Shown: positions 19,406-28,001, counted from the stretch's first letter. The stretch: DNA of 64,000 bases from Corynebacterium fournieri (GCF_030408775.1 NZ_CP047210.1:1054001-1118000); one strand, 5' to 3'. The notes: generated from the letters alone by a model not told the origin. Made by a program: numbers and translations.

Positions 19406-21922
19406 ATGACACGAGGACGGCTCCGCGTCTTTCTCGGCGGCGCGCCCGGTGTGGGCAAAACAGTCGCGATGCTCACGGAAGGCCACCGCCTTGCTGCTGC
19501 CGGCGAAGACGTGGTGGTCGCACTCGTGGAAACACACGGCCGCCCGTTCACTCTGAAGCAGGTCGACGGGCTTGAGGTGGTGCCGCGCAAGGACGTGTCG
19601 TACAAAGGCGCAACGATTGCCGAGATGGACCTCAACGCAGTGCTGGCGAGAAAGCCAGACGTTGCGCTGGTGGACGAAATGGCGCACACCAATCCCCCAG
19701 GCAGGCAAAACTCCAAACGTTGGCAGGACATCGAAGTGCTGCTCGATGCCGGCATCGACGTGATTTCCACCGTCAACGTCCAGCACCTCGAATCCCTCAA
19801 CGACGTGGTGGAATCAATCACCGGGGTGGTGCAAAACGAGACGATTCCGGATGCAGCGCTGCGTGCAGCCGACCAAATCGACCTCGTCGACCTGTCACCG
19901 GAGGCACTGCGACAACGCATGGCATACGGCGATATTTACAAACCCGAGAATATCGACGCCGCATTGGCGAACTACTTCAGGGAAGGAAACCTCTCCGCGC
20001 TGCGCGAGCTGGCGCTGCTGTGGCTGGCTGACCGGGTCGACGAAGCGCTCGCCCGCTACCGCGAAGACAACAGCATTGAGAAATCTTGGCCCACCCGCGA
20101 AAGGGTTGTCGTGGCTCTGTCCGGGGGGCGCGAAGGTGAGGCGTTGCTGCGACGCGGCGCCCGAATAGCTAAGCGCGGCGTCGGCGGGGAACTTCTCGCA
20201 GTGTTCGCGACGCGCTCCGACGGCCTGTCAGGTGCGACCCTGCCGGATATAGCGCGACTGCGCCGGCTGACAGAAGAGCTCGGCGGAACCTTCCACACCG
20301 TCACCGGCGAAAGTCCGGCGCAATCGGTGCTGGAATTCGCACGCGGATGCAACGCGACGCAGATCGTGATCGGCACCAGCCGTCGTCCCCTGTGGCGGCG
20401 TCTGTGGTCGCGCGGGTTTAGTGAGGAAATCATCGAATCTTCGCACGAGATTGACACCCACGTCGTTGCGCTCGCGGACGGTGGGACAGCGATGCGCCGG
20501 AAACGCGCGCAAGCCCTCCCCGGGGAACGCCGGAACGCGGGATTCCTGCTCGCCGTTGCCCTGCCAGCCGTGATCAGCGGGTTGTTCCTCTGCTTTCGGG
20601 ACCACCCGAATCTCGCGCTGGTCTCACCCGTTTTCCTGCTCGCGGCAGTGGTGGTCGCGCTCGTCGGCGGATTGTGGCCGTCCGTCGTCGCAGCTGTGCT
20701 GGGCAGCTTGCTCGCTGACTGGTTTTTCACGCCGCCGTACGGCACATTGACGATCGGCCACTTGGCTAACACCGTCGCTCTGCTGTTTTCGGTGGCGGTG
20801 GCGATCATTGTCGCCTCGTTAGTCAACCGCTATGCGATGCGGCTGCACCAGGCACGTGTCGCCCAGGCCGAGGCCACTGCCATGGCCGACATGACCAACG
20901 TGCTGCTCGGATCGAATCAACAGTTGCGGCTCTTGCTCGACCGGATCGTTGAGATGTGCGGATTGACTGCTGCGGCGGTGGTAGAGCGGCGCTCACAACT
21001 CGGCAGCTTTACAACGTTAGAGTGCACGGACGCCTTTGACCCAGCCAACATTGAGGACAGCGAGCGCGACGCCATTGACGGCACGCACGACCTGGTGCTG
21101 CAGCCCGCGGACATCTCTGCCGAGAAGCGGCGGCTGATCAGCGCCTGCGTTGTCTACGCCCAGGCCATACTGCAGCGCGATGAACTTGAGCGCTCCGCTT
21201 CTAGCGCGGCTGAACTTGCGTCGGACAACAGGGCGCGAACTGCGTTGCTCTCCGCAGTTTCCCATGATCTTCGAACGCCGCTTTCGGGCATCAAAGCCTC
21301 GATAGAAAGCTTGCGCAGCACATCGGTGTCGTTCACCGCCGAAGAGCGCGGGGAACTTATGGAGTCCATCGAACTGAGCGCGGACAAATTGGACAGGTTG
21401 ATCACGAACCTCCTCGGCATGTCGCGGCTGCAGGTGGGGGCCCTTATAGCTAAACCGGATGTTTACGATCTGCGGGAATTGCTTCCGGAATATATTGCCC
21501 AGGTGAGCGAGCCGAACCGGGTGCGTTTTATCGCCGCCGCCGAACCTGTGCTGGCGTGCGTGGACGCGGGGTTGTTGGAAAGAGTGGTGACCAACCTCTT
21601 GGAGAACTCGTTGCACTACCAACAGCAGGGCGAGGTGCGGGTCAGCACTGAACCGCAAAGTGGGGCAGTGGCGATCAAAATTGTGGACTCCGGACCGGGC
21701 GTGAAGCGCAAGGACAGGGAAGCAATTTTCCTTCCTTTCCAACGTAAAGGCGACACGCAGACCACTGATGGGGTGGGACTCGGTCTCGCCGTAGCCCGCG
21801 GATTGGCAGAGGCTATGCACGGCGAGGTCGCTCCGTCGGAGACACCGGGTGGCGGGCTGACTATGACAGTGCGCGTACCGGTGAAGCCCAATCCACGTGA
21901 AGAGAGGGAAGCAGACGTATGA
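19406..21922 (+). CDS. kdpD: Potassium-responsive sensor histidine kinase KdpD
   Basis: KdpD senses K+ limitation or turgor and phosphorylates KdpE. The 838-residue protein has the N-terminal KdpD domain with Walker A GAPGVGKT (residues 12-19), a USP-like domain (about 230-350), four membrane segments of the DUF4118 type (about 375-480), a GAF-like region, the H-box SAVSHDLRTPLSG with His620, and a C-terminal ATPase domain (N-box NLLENSLHY, G-box GVGLGLAVARGLAEAM). The gene overlaps kdpE by four bases. Confidence 0.95.
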   Translation: MTRGRLRVFLGGAPGVGKTVAMLTEGHRLAAAGEDVVVALVETHGRPFTLKQVDGLEVVPRKDVSYKGATIAEMDLNAVLARKPDVALVDEMAHTNPPGRQNSKRWQDIEVLLDAGIDVISTVNVQHLESLNDVVESITGVVQNETIPDAALRAADQIDLVDLSPEALRQRMAYGDIYKPENIDAALANYFREGNLSALRELALLWLADRVDEALARYREDNSIEKSWPTRERVVVALSGGREGEALLRRGARIAKRGVGGELLAVFATRSDGLSGATLPDIARLRRLTEELGGTFHTVTGESPAQSVLEFARGCNATQIVIGTSRRPLWRRLWSRGFSEEIIESSHEIDTHVVALADGGTAMRRKRAQALPGERRNAGFLLAVALPAVISGLFLCFRDHPNLALVSPVFLLAAVVVALVGGLWPSVVAAVLGSLLADWFFTPPYGTLTIGHLANTVALLFSVAVAIIVASLVNRYAMRLHQARVAQAEATAMADMTNVLLGSNQQLRLLLDRIVEMCGLTAAAVVERRSQLGSFTTLECTDAFDPANIEDSERDAIDGTHDLVLQPADISAEKRRLISACVVYAQAILQRDELERSASSAAELASDNRARTALLSAVSHDLRTPLSGIKASIESLRSTSVSFTAEERGELMESIELSADKLDRLITNLLGMSRLQVGALIAKPDVYDLRELLPEYIAQVSEPNRVRFIAAAEPVLACVDAGLLERVVTNLLENSLHYQQQGEVRVSTEPQSGAVAIKIVDSGPGVKRKDREAIFLPFQRKGDTQTTDGVGLGLAVARGLAEAMHGEVAPSETPGGGLTMTVRVPVKPNPREEREADV

Positions 21923-22605
21923 CCAAGATCCTCGTCGTAGACGACGATGCCACGTTGCTGAGAACGCTGCGAATCAACCTTCGCGCCCGTGGGTACGAGT
22001 CCGTGTGCGTCGGCTGCGGCATGGATGCGTTGGACGAGCTGGAGGAGGACCCGCCACAACTGGTCATTCTTGATCTCGGCTTGCCAGACATCGATGGCAC
22101 GGAGATCCTTCACCGTGTGAGGCAGACGTCCCACGTGCCAATTATCGTGCTGTCTGCACGGGACCAGCCGGAAGACATAGTCGAGGCGCTCGACGACGGC
22201 GCCAACGACTTTGTGACTAAACCGTTCGGTGTGGAAGAGCTGATGGCCCGCGTGCGGGCATCCTTGCGAAGCAGTGGGGTAGCAACCTCGGCGATTCCAC
22301 CGTTTGTCGCGGGGGATGTGGTCCTCGACTTTGCCGAGTCCCGCGCAACAAAGGCTGGCCGCGAATTGCACCTCACGCCAACCGAGTGGCGGATGCTGTC
22401 CACGTTGGCGAAGGCGAACGGAGTGCTCGTGCGTCACGATGATCTGTTGGGCTCCATCTGGGGGCCCGGCTACGGGCGGGAATTGAACTACCTGCGCGTG
22501 TACGCCCACCAAATTCGCCGGAAAATAGAAGACGACCACACCCGGCCGACATACTTGATTACCGAGCCAGGTGTGGGATATAGACTTGTGCGCGGCGGTG
22601 CCTGA
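21919..22605 (+). CDS. kdpE: Response regulator KdpE
   Basis: The 228-residue OmpR/PhoB-family regulator has a receiver domain with acidic residues VVDDD and phospho-acceptor Asp52 in VILDLGLPDIDG, and a C-terminal winged helix (LTPTEWRMLSTLAKANG, YLRVYAHQIRRKIEDD, LITEPGVGYRL). It should activate kdpFABC at low potassium; the candidate target is the TTAA repeat array before kdpF. ATGA overlap with kdpD indicates coupling. Confidence 0.95.
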   Translation: MTKILVVDDDATLLRTLRINLRARGYESVCVGCGMDALDELEEDPPQLVILDLGLPDIDGTEILHRVRQTSHVPIIVLSARDQPEDIVEALDDGANDFVTKPFGVEELMARVRASLRSSGVATSAIPPFVAGDVVLDFAESRATKAGRELHLTPTEWRMLSTLAKANGVLVRHDDLLGSIWGPGYGRELNYLRVYAHQIRRKIEDDHTRPTYLITEPGVGYRLVRGGA

Positions 22606-22613
22606 GTGCGGCG

Positions 22614-23117
22614 CTAATCTTCAGCCTGAGCGTCGAGGCGTTCCAAGTCCCGGCGGCGCCGGCGCTTTGTGGTGCTGTAGGTCAGCGCACCTGCGGTCAG
22701 CGCGCCGACTACGGCACCGATAACTGCGCCGCTTGCTCCCGCGCTGTCCACACCATCAGATTGGCCGAAGCCACCGGCAACGATGATGCCCACCAACCCA
22801 ATCGCGCACAGCACGGAATACGTGACGACGACTGTGCGTGGCATGTCGCGCAAGCGGATTATCGGCGATGCGACGTAGTTGCGCATCCACGTTGTGCCCA
22901 CAGCGCTGCTGACTGCCGGAATGAGAAACACGAGCGCCGACAAGATTGACTCGCGACTGGGAAGGACCCAGGCGAGTACGGCGCCGATAGCTGCCGCTGC
23001 GAGCAGGGAAGTGATCATCCCAACTGTGTTTGCCTTGTGGTAGACGGCGGCCTCGAACTCGTCGGTGGCGGTGCCATCGACGTAGTTGACAACGGTGTCT
23101 CCGTATCGCTTAAACAT
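22614..23117 (-). CDS. Membrane protein paired with an Xre-type regulator
   Basis: The 167-residue protein has four likely membrane segments (VGMITSLLAAAAIGAVLAWV, a following hydrophobic stretch, VVVTYSVLCAIGLVGIIVA and AVIGAVVGALTAGALTY) and a basic C-terminus. The ATG at 23117 lies inside the 3' end of the regulator gene, with an 8-base overlap, so the two are translationally coupled. Such small Cro/CI-type regulator plus membrane protein pairs are common in Gram-positives; the function is unknown. It converges with kdpE. Confidence 0.75.
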   Translation of the reverse strand: MFKRYGDTVVNYVDGTATDEFEAAVYHKANTVGMITSLLAAAAIGAVLAWVLPSRESILSALVFLIPAVSSAVGTTWMRNYVASPIIRLRDMPRTVVVTYSVLCAIGLVGIIVAGGFGQSDGVDSAGASGAVIGAVVGALTAGALTYSTTKRRRRRDLERLDAQAED

Positions 23118-23319
23118 CCTCTTCCTTCTCCTTCGATTGCCCAAAGACATCCTCAACTGACTTTCCAAATTCACGGCAGATGTCGAGGGCGAGGTACACG
23201 GAAGGCGAGTAGTTGCCCCGCTCGATGTTGGCGATGGTCTGCCGCGAAACACCGACGCGGTCTGCGAGCTCTTGCTGCGACATTTCAAACCAGCGCCTCC
23301 ATTTGCGGACTGTGTTCAT
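23110..23319 (-). CDS. Small Xre/Cro-type helix-turn-helix regulator
   Basis: The 69-residue protein is one HTH domain: MSQQELADRVGVSRQTIANI is the helix-turn-helix and ICREFGKSVEDVF the following helix, as in stand-alone YozG-like regulators. The ATG at 23319 has an excellent ribosome site AAGGAGGTGCA directly upstream; an in-frame ATG five codons earlier does not. It is transcribed from a near-consensus promoter and coupled to the downstream membrane protein gene. Confidence 0.85.
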   Translation of the reverse strand: MNTVRKWRRWFEMSQQELADRVGVSRQTIANIERGNYSPSVYLALDICREFGKSVEDVFGQSKEKEEDV

Positions 23320-23340
23320 TGCACCTCCTTCCATTTACAA

Positions 23341-23369
23341 AATATAAAAGGTTCGCGTCAGTGTGTCAA
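23341..23369 (-). promoter_or_regulatory. Near-consensus sigma-A promoter of the Xre gene
   Basis: On the minus strand TTGACA (23369-23364) and TATATT (23346-23341) are separated by exactly 17 bases. This is unusually close to consensus for a corynebacterial promoter and predicts strong unregulated activity unless repressed, for example by the Xre protein itself. Confidence 0.8.
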
Positions 23370-23383
23370 GATAGCTTTACATT

Positions 23384-23692
23384 ATGTTGGCTCTGTTTGC
23401 GCCTGATGGTGAGCTACATGGTGAGGAGGCGCCGGATAAGGAGTTGTTCGTCAGGGTTGCCGGTGAACTGGTAGATGTATGGCGCTCAATCGAGCGGAAC
23501 TTTTGTGTCTTCCCAGTTTGGCGCGGTTTCCTCCCAAAAATGCCCAGCCAACCAATTGGGGGTTTCGGAAAACTCTTTGACAACTGCCAACGCTGGCAGG
23601 TTCTGAGCCCAGTTCCATGGTCTTCCGTGTTTGGTTCCAAACTGACCCTGGGCGACACCAGAACGGAGCCCTCACGTAGAAGGTCAACGTGA
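23384..23692 (+). CDS. Hypothetical small protein in AT-richer patch
   Basis: I do not recognise this 102-residue reading frame. It starts at ATG 23384 and a TAGCTT -10-like box (23372-23377) lies six bases upstream, so it may be a leaderless gene divergent from the Xre gene. The first 40 residues (ELFVRVAGELVDVWRSIERN) look like a normal helical protein; the rest is low-complexity and Trp/Pro-rich. It may be a degenerate remnant. An antisense frame over the same bases is less plausible because it would cross the Xre promoter. Confidence 0.35.
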   Translation: MLALFAPDGELHGEEAPDKELFVRVAGELVDVWRSIERNFCVFPVWRGFLPKMPSQPIGGFGKLFDNCQRWQVLSPVPWSSVFGSKLTLGDTRTEPSRRRST

Positions 23693-23829
23693 GTGGCAAA
23701 ACAGGGGTAAAAGCGATGCACCTGTCAACTCAGCTGCTAGAGAGACCACTTTCAGTCGCGCAGCGGCGATACCCGGGCTACCCTTGCCCGGTTGCGAATG
23801 CGTCTAACAAGCAGCTGGAGGTGGAATTT

Positions 23830-24117
23830 GTGAGCCTTCAAAAATCCTTGTGGATTTGCGCGGGCATCGAGACTCTGCTTGCGGGGTATTTGAACGGAGT
23901 CCCTTTTCCTCTGCTAATAGCTCTTCTTTTCATCGCTTCCATCCCGACGGCACTACTAGTCAAGTCATCTACAGAGCTGAAAGGTGGGCTTGAGGTCTTA
24001 GGCTTGCTTGCGATCTGTATTGCTTTAAGTGCCTTCGTTCCGCTCGTTCTTGTCTTCGCTTATGCCGTTTATGTCTCTGTAAGCTGGTATTCGGTTACCC
24101 CCGCTGAGTCTCTTTAG
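23830..24117 (+). CDS. Hypothetical small membrane protein
   Basis: The 95-residue protein is almost wholly hydrophobic with about three membrane segments (LWICAGIETLLAGYL, FPLLIALLFIASIPTALLV, LEVLGLLAICIALSAFVPLV). I chose GTG at 23830 because GGAGG lies 8 bases upstream; the frame is open further upstream to 23689 but that part is not membrane-like. Base composition is AT-richer than neighbouring housekeeping genes. No family recognised. Confidence 0.55.
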   Translation: MSLQKSLWICAGIETLLAGYLNGVPFPLLIALLFIASIPTALLVKSSTELKGGLEVLGLLAICIALSAFVPLVLVFAYAVYVSVSWYSVTPAESL

Positions 24118-24148
24118 CGGGAGCCTACGACATGAATTGGAACCCGCA

Positions 24149-24541
24149 ATGACCACCAGCGAAGTTACTCTCACGCGGACCTACATTCTTTCCCGCAAAG
24201 AGGATCTACCTAAGTGTTATACGCGCTACCTCGAGCGAGTCGAAAGAGTTAAGCAATTCACCGCCGTCTATCTGATCGCAGACACAGAGCATGTCGAATC
24301 CAATGCTCTCGTGAGAGAGAACTTGTTGCATGATCTTCGGGCTCAGAGCGATGATTCGCTCAACGAGGACGAATGGGGTCTCTACAGTTACTGCACAGCG
24401 TTGGGTTCAATCGAAGAACCCATCGAGCCTGGAGCGGCGGTGTCCAGGCTTTGGGAGGACATGCTCCTAACCGACGATGAGGAGTGGCCCCGGTCCTTCA
24501 TCAGTTCGGTCGAATTCGCATCGTTGATGTCTCGACCATAG
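24149..24541 (+). CDS. Hypothetical acidic cytoplasmic protein
   Basis: The 130-residue protein is soluble and acidic, rich in Glu/Asp, with no signal peptide or membrane segment. No family is recognised. ATG at 24149 is used; TTG at 24137 in the same frame is an alternative with a GGGAG sequence about 14 bases upstream. It follows the small membrane protein by about 30 bases and may be co-transcribed with it. Codon use is AT-richer than the flanking core genes, which suggests acquired DNA. Confidence 0.5.
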   Translation: MTTSEVTLTRTYILSRKEDLPKCYTRYLERVERVKQFTAVYLIADTEHVESNALVRENLLHDLRAQSDDSLNEDEWGLYSYCTALGSIEEPIEPGAAVSRLWEDMLLTDDEEWPRSFISSVEFASLMSRP

Positions 24542-24773
24542 TGACTAAAACGCTTCGTCTCGCGTAGACGGAACGCTCGTCGATAGGCAGTAGACCCTGC
24601 CTCTGCACCTCGAGGCGCCGAACGCCGCGATCCCTAGGCTGCTTCCGTATCAGCCCACCTGGAGCTACCCCCACCGCGCCTCGGGGCGATCTTCCCTCCG
24701 CTTCAACAGACCCAGCTCCGGCGCTACAACGCCCTCAATACCCCCACTAATCACCCAACCCCAGCTCACACCG
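24542..24773. other. Intergenic stretch, no gene seen
   Basis: No convincing reading frame is present. Two small hairpins follow the upstream gene: CGTCT-CGCGT-AGACG at about 24556-24570 and AGGCAG-TAGACC-CTGCCT at 24585-24602. Neither has a T-run on the plus strand. The remainder is C-rich with no repeats noticed. Confidence 0.5.
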
Positions 24774-24816
24774 AAAAAGAAAAATCTCAAGACACCGTAG
24801 GAACGATGTCTCGAGA
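24774..24816 (-). terminator. Rho-independent terminator of the tRNA gene
   Basis: Read on the minus strand, TCTCGAGACA (24816-24807) pairs with TGTCTTGAGA (24794-24785) around a 12-base loop, and is followed by TTTTTCTTTTT. It stands 14 bases after the tRNA 3' end. Confidence 0.85.
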
Positions 24817-24829
24817 CAACAACACGCGG

Positions 24830-24903
24830 TGCCCCAGGTGAGACTCGAACTCACACTGGACGGGTTTTGAATCCGTTGCCTCTGCCAATTGGGCTACTGG
24901 GGC
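24830..24903 (-). tRNA. tRNA with CAA anticodon (nominal tRNA-Leu) but class I architecture
   Basis: The 74-base minus-strand gene folds as a cloverleaf: 7-bp acceptor GCCCCAG/CTGGGGC, D-arm GCCC..AGGC, T-arm GTGAG-TTCGAGT-CTCAC, A73 discriminator. The anticodon loop is TTCAAAA, giving CAA (reads UUG, leucine). The variable loop is only five bases (CCAGT), whereas bacterial tRNA-Leu normally has a long variable arm. The anticodon stem ACGGA/CCCGT ends in an A-C mismatch, and CCA is not encoded. A TAAACT -10 box lies at 24919-24914. Position next to polA is shared with a similar gene in other actinobacteria, as far as I recall. Confidence 0.85.
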
Positions 24904-25001
24904 TTCGGGCGAAAGTTTATCCCAGCGAAGTCTCTGTCACGAAATCACCTCGCTAATGGGCGATCCGGGCCACGTCGGGCTGCCCGCTAGACTGGCCAAC
25001 C

Positions 25002-27659
25002 GTGAGCGATACACCCGAGAACACGAAGCGACTATTGCTTATCGACGGCCACTCGATGGCCTTCCGCGCCTTCTACGCGCTGCCCGCGGAGAACTTCTCC
25101 ACCTCCGGCGGCCAGCACACGAATGCGGTCTACGGGTTTCTATCCATGTTCGCCAACATCCTGGCGGACGAGAAGCCGACGCACGCCGCCGTCGCCTTCG
25201 ACGTGGGCCGTAAGACCTTCCGCACGGAGCGTTTCCCGGAGTACAAGGCGCAGCGCGAGTCCGCGCCGCCGGAGTTCAAAGGCCAGGTGCCGATCATCGA
25301 GGACGTGCTGGGTGACCTTGGCATCACCACCTTGAGCAAGGAGAACTTCGAGGCGGACGACATTGTCGCCACGCTGGTGACCCAGGCGCGTGCGGAGGGC
25401 GACTTCGAGATCGTGCTGGTCAGCGGCGACCGCGACTACATCCAGCTTGTGGACGGCACGACCACCCTGATGTATCCCACCCGCGGCGTGTCAACAATGA
25501 CCCGGTTTACGCCCGAAGAAGTAGAGAACAAGTACGGTCTAACGCCTGCGCAGTATCCGGACTTCGCGGCGCTGCGCGGCGATCCGTCGGACAACCTGCC
25601 CAGCGTGCCGAAAGTGGGGGAGAAGACCGCCACCAAATGGATCACGCAGTACGGCAGCCTCGAAGGGCTCATCGAAAACGCCGACGAGCTCAAGGGCGTG
25701 GCCGCGAACAACTTCCGCGAGCGCATCGACCAGGTCCGCCTCAACCGCGAGCTCACCCAGATGGTTACCGATGTGGAGCTGCCGGTCGCCCCGAACGATC
25801 TGGAGCTCAAGCCGGCCGAGATCCCCCAGGTAGCCGCGCGCTTCGACGACCTCGAATTCGGCGTGAACCTCCGCGAGCGCGTCCTCGCCGCTGTGCCCAC
25901 TGACGGCGCTGCGCCCGAGTCCCAGGTGGTCGAGCTCGAGGACATCACGCTTGACGACGAACCTTTGGACGTCTGGCTTTCCGCGCGAGAGGCCGACGGC
26001 CTGGCTGTGTACATCACCGGCAACGCCGCGCCTGGTCAGGGTGACGTGGTGGCGCTTGCGATCGTCGATAAGCAAAGGCACGGAGTATCCAAGCTTGCCG
26101 CGGACTTGAGCGCCGAAGAGGACGCTGCGCTGAAGCGCTGGCTGGAATCGGACGCGCCGAAGTACATGCATGAGGCCAAGGCGGCGTACCACATGCTGCG
26201 CGGGCGAGGTATTGAGCTGCGGGGCATCGCGCACGACACCGCGATTGCCGCGTACCTGCTGCGTCCAGGCCAGCGCACCTACGCTTTGGAGGATATCTAC
26301 CAGCGCCACCTGCAGCGCCAGCTCGACATCGGCTCCGACCAGATGAGCCTGCTGGGCGACACCGCGGACGTGGACGCTGCTGCCGCAATTCTGGAGCTGG
26401 CGGCCGAGCTGGCGAAGGAGTTGCGCGAGATCAACTCCTACGAGCTCTACGCGGACCTGGAGCTGCCGCTGGTGACCGTGCTCGCGGAAATGGAGTACAC
26501 CGGCATCGCCGTGGACTTGGACGTGCTGGAAGACCAGCGCAAAGAGTTCACGCTGAAGGTCGAGCAGATCGAAGAAGAGGCGCGCAAGCTTGTGGACGAG
26601 CCTTCGCTCAACCTCTCCAGCCCCAAGCAGCTGTCGGCCGTGCTCTTTGACAAGCTGGAGCTGCCGAAGACGAAAAAGACCAAGACCGGCTATTCCACCG
26701 CCGCAGGTGAGATTGAAGCGCTGGCGGAAAAGCACCCTCACCCCTTCCTGGATCACCTCCTGGCGCACCGCGAGCTGCAGAAACTCAAGTCCACCATCGA
26801 AGGCTTGATCAAGACGGTGCAGCCGGACGGACGCATTCACACCACGTTCAACCAGACCGTCGCCTCCACCGGCCGTCTCAGCTCAGCGGAGCCGAACCTG
26901 CAAAACATTCCGGTGCGCACGGAAGCCGGGCGCAAGATCCGCTCGGCGTTTGTGGTGGGTGAGGGCTACGAGTGCTTGCTCACTGCCGACTACTCGCAGA
27001 TTGAGATGCGCGTGATGGCGCACCTCAGCCAGGACGAAGGGCTCATCGAGGCATACCGGGCAGGGGAGGATCTGCACAACTTCGTCGGCTCGCGCGTGTT
27101 CGACGTGCCCATCGACCAAGTCACCCCGGAGCTGCGCCGGCGCGTGAAGGCAATGTCTTACGGTCTGGTTTACGGCCTGTCCGCCTACGGGCTGTCCAAC
27201 CAACTTTCCATCTCCGCCGGCGAGGCCAAAGACATCATGGAAAGCTATTTCGAGCGCTTCGGCGGTGTGAAGCGCTACCTGGACGAGGTAGTCGAGCAGG
27301 CTCGCCGCGACGGCTACACCTCCACCGTGTTCGGCCGCCGCCGCTACCTGCCTGAGTTGACCAGCGACAACCGAGTCGCGCGCGAGAACGCGGAGCGTGC
27401 CGCGCTCAACGCGCCGATCCAGGGCACGGCGGCCGACATCATCAAGGTGGCTATGCTCCGGGTCGACTCGGCGCTGGAGGGCAAGCAGTCGCGCGTGCTG
27501 CTGCAGGTCCACGACGAGCTGGTGGTCGAAATCGCCCCGGGTGAACTCGACGAGGTACGAGAGATTGTGGAGCGCGAGATGGACGGCGCCATCGAGCTGC
27601 TCGTGCCCCTGGAAGTCTCCGCCGGAACCGGGAAGAACTGGGACGAGGCGGCGCACTAA
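25002..27659 (+). CDS. polA: DNA polymerase I
   Basis: PolA fills gaps and removes RNA primers. The 885-residue protein has the 5' nuclease domain (about 1-300; LLIDGHSMAFRAFYAL, LVSGDRDYIQLVD, GDPSDNLPSVPKVGEKTA), a degenerate 3'-5' exonuclease-like domain lacking the DEDD residues, and the polymerase domain with motif A TADYSQIEMRVMAHL, motif B RRRVKAMSYGLVYGLSAYGL and motif C LLQVHDELVVE. The O-helix has Tyr where E. coli has Phe762. GTG at 25002 follows a TAGACT -10 box (24988-24993) by 8 bases. Confidence 0.97.
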   Translation: MSDTPENTKRLLLIDGHSMAFRAFYALPAENFSTSGGQHTNAVYGFLSMFANILADEKPTHAAVAFDVGRKTFRTERFPEYKAQRESAPPEFKGQVPIIEDVLGDLGITTLSKENFEADDIVATLVTQARAEGDFEIVLVSGDRDYIQLVDGTTTLMYPTRGVSTMTRFTPEEVENKYGLTPAQYPDFAALRGDPSDNLPSVPKVGEKTATKWITQYGSLEGLIENADELKGVAANNFRERIDQVRLNRELTQMVTDVELPVAPNDLELKPAEIPQVAARFDDLEFGVNLRERVLAAVPTDGAAPESQVVELEDITLDDEPLDVWLSAREADGLAVYITGNAAPGQGDVVALAIVDKQRHGVSKLAADLSAEEDAALKRWLESDAPKYMHEAKAAYHMLRGRGIELRGIAHDTAIAAYLLRPGQRTYALEDIYQRHLQRQLDIGSDQMSLLGDTADVDAAAAILELAAELAKELREINSYELYADLELPLVTVLAEMEYTGIAVDLDVLEDQRKEFTLKVEQIEEEARKLVDEPSLNLSSPKQLSAVLFDKLELPKTKKTKTGYSTAAGEIEALAEKHPHPFLDHLLAHRELQKLKSTIEGLIKTVQPDGRIHTTFNQTVASTGRLSSAEPNLQNIPVRTEAGRKIRSAFVVGEGYECLLTADYSQIEMRVMAHLSQDEGLIEAYRAGEDLHNFVGSRVFDVPIDQVTPELRRRVKAMSYGLVYGLSAYGLSNQLSISAGEAKDIMESYFERFGGVKRYLDEVVEQARRDGYTSTVFGRRRYLPELTSDNRVARENAERAALNAPIQGTAADIIKVAMLRVDSALEGKQSRVLLQVHDELVVEIAPGELDEVREIVEREMDGAIELLVPLEVSAGTGKNWDEAAH

Positions 27660-27677
27660 CGAAGCCCTCGACGCGCA

Positions 27678-27714
27678 GAGGCGGGTAGGAACGATATCGA
27701 TTCCTACCCGCCTC
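27678..27714 (+). terminator. polA terminator hairpin
   Basis: GAGGCGGGTAGGAA (27678-27691) pairs perfectly with TTCCTACCCGCCTC (27701-27714) around a nine-base loop, 19 bases after the polA stop. No T-run follows on the plus strand. Confidence 0.75.
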
Positions 27715-28001
27715 GCCCACGGCTCCCCTCCCTGGGCCGTGCCCCCCGCGGGGCCTCCCCCCTGCAACCCCAGTGCGTATTCAGTTGTGCACCTTCCCAC
27801 CGAGGGAAAGGGGCCGCAGGGGTTGGCCTTGACCGGGCTGGGGCTTAGATTTCACCCCTGGCCGGGTCATCCCCCGAAGCCAAGCCGTACCTTACCGGCG
27901 TCTAAGGGAATGCTCAATGCTCGCACAGCATTGTTTCAGTGTGCTGTCCGATGCTGGTCGAAAACCTTTAAGAGTTGGACGGCTGGCCAGTAAAAAAGGA
28001 T
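27715..28001. other. Structured intergenic region, possible non-coding RNA
   Basis: No protein-coding gene is convincing in these 287 bases, which are enclosed between the polA and YkvI-family terminators. The stretch is rich in inverted repeats: CACGGC/GCCGTG at about 27717-27740, C-runs at 27750-27770, and a long imperfect hairpin at about 27828-27870 (GACCGGGCTGGGG against CCCCTGGCCGGGTC). Neither strand has an obvious promoter. Confidence 0.4.

Noticed and set aside
23377-23721. Antisense 114-codon frame in the AT-richer patch
   Set aside because: It would end next to the strong Xre promoter, and its low-complexity Ser/Pro/Thr composition is less protein-like than the plus-strand frame at 23384, itself only tentative.
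27730-27780. C-run loops after polA read as 6C RNA
   Set aside because: The two-hairpin layout with six-C loops could not be made, and as far as I recall 6C RNA is at another locus in actinobacteria.
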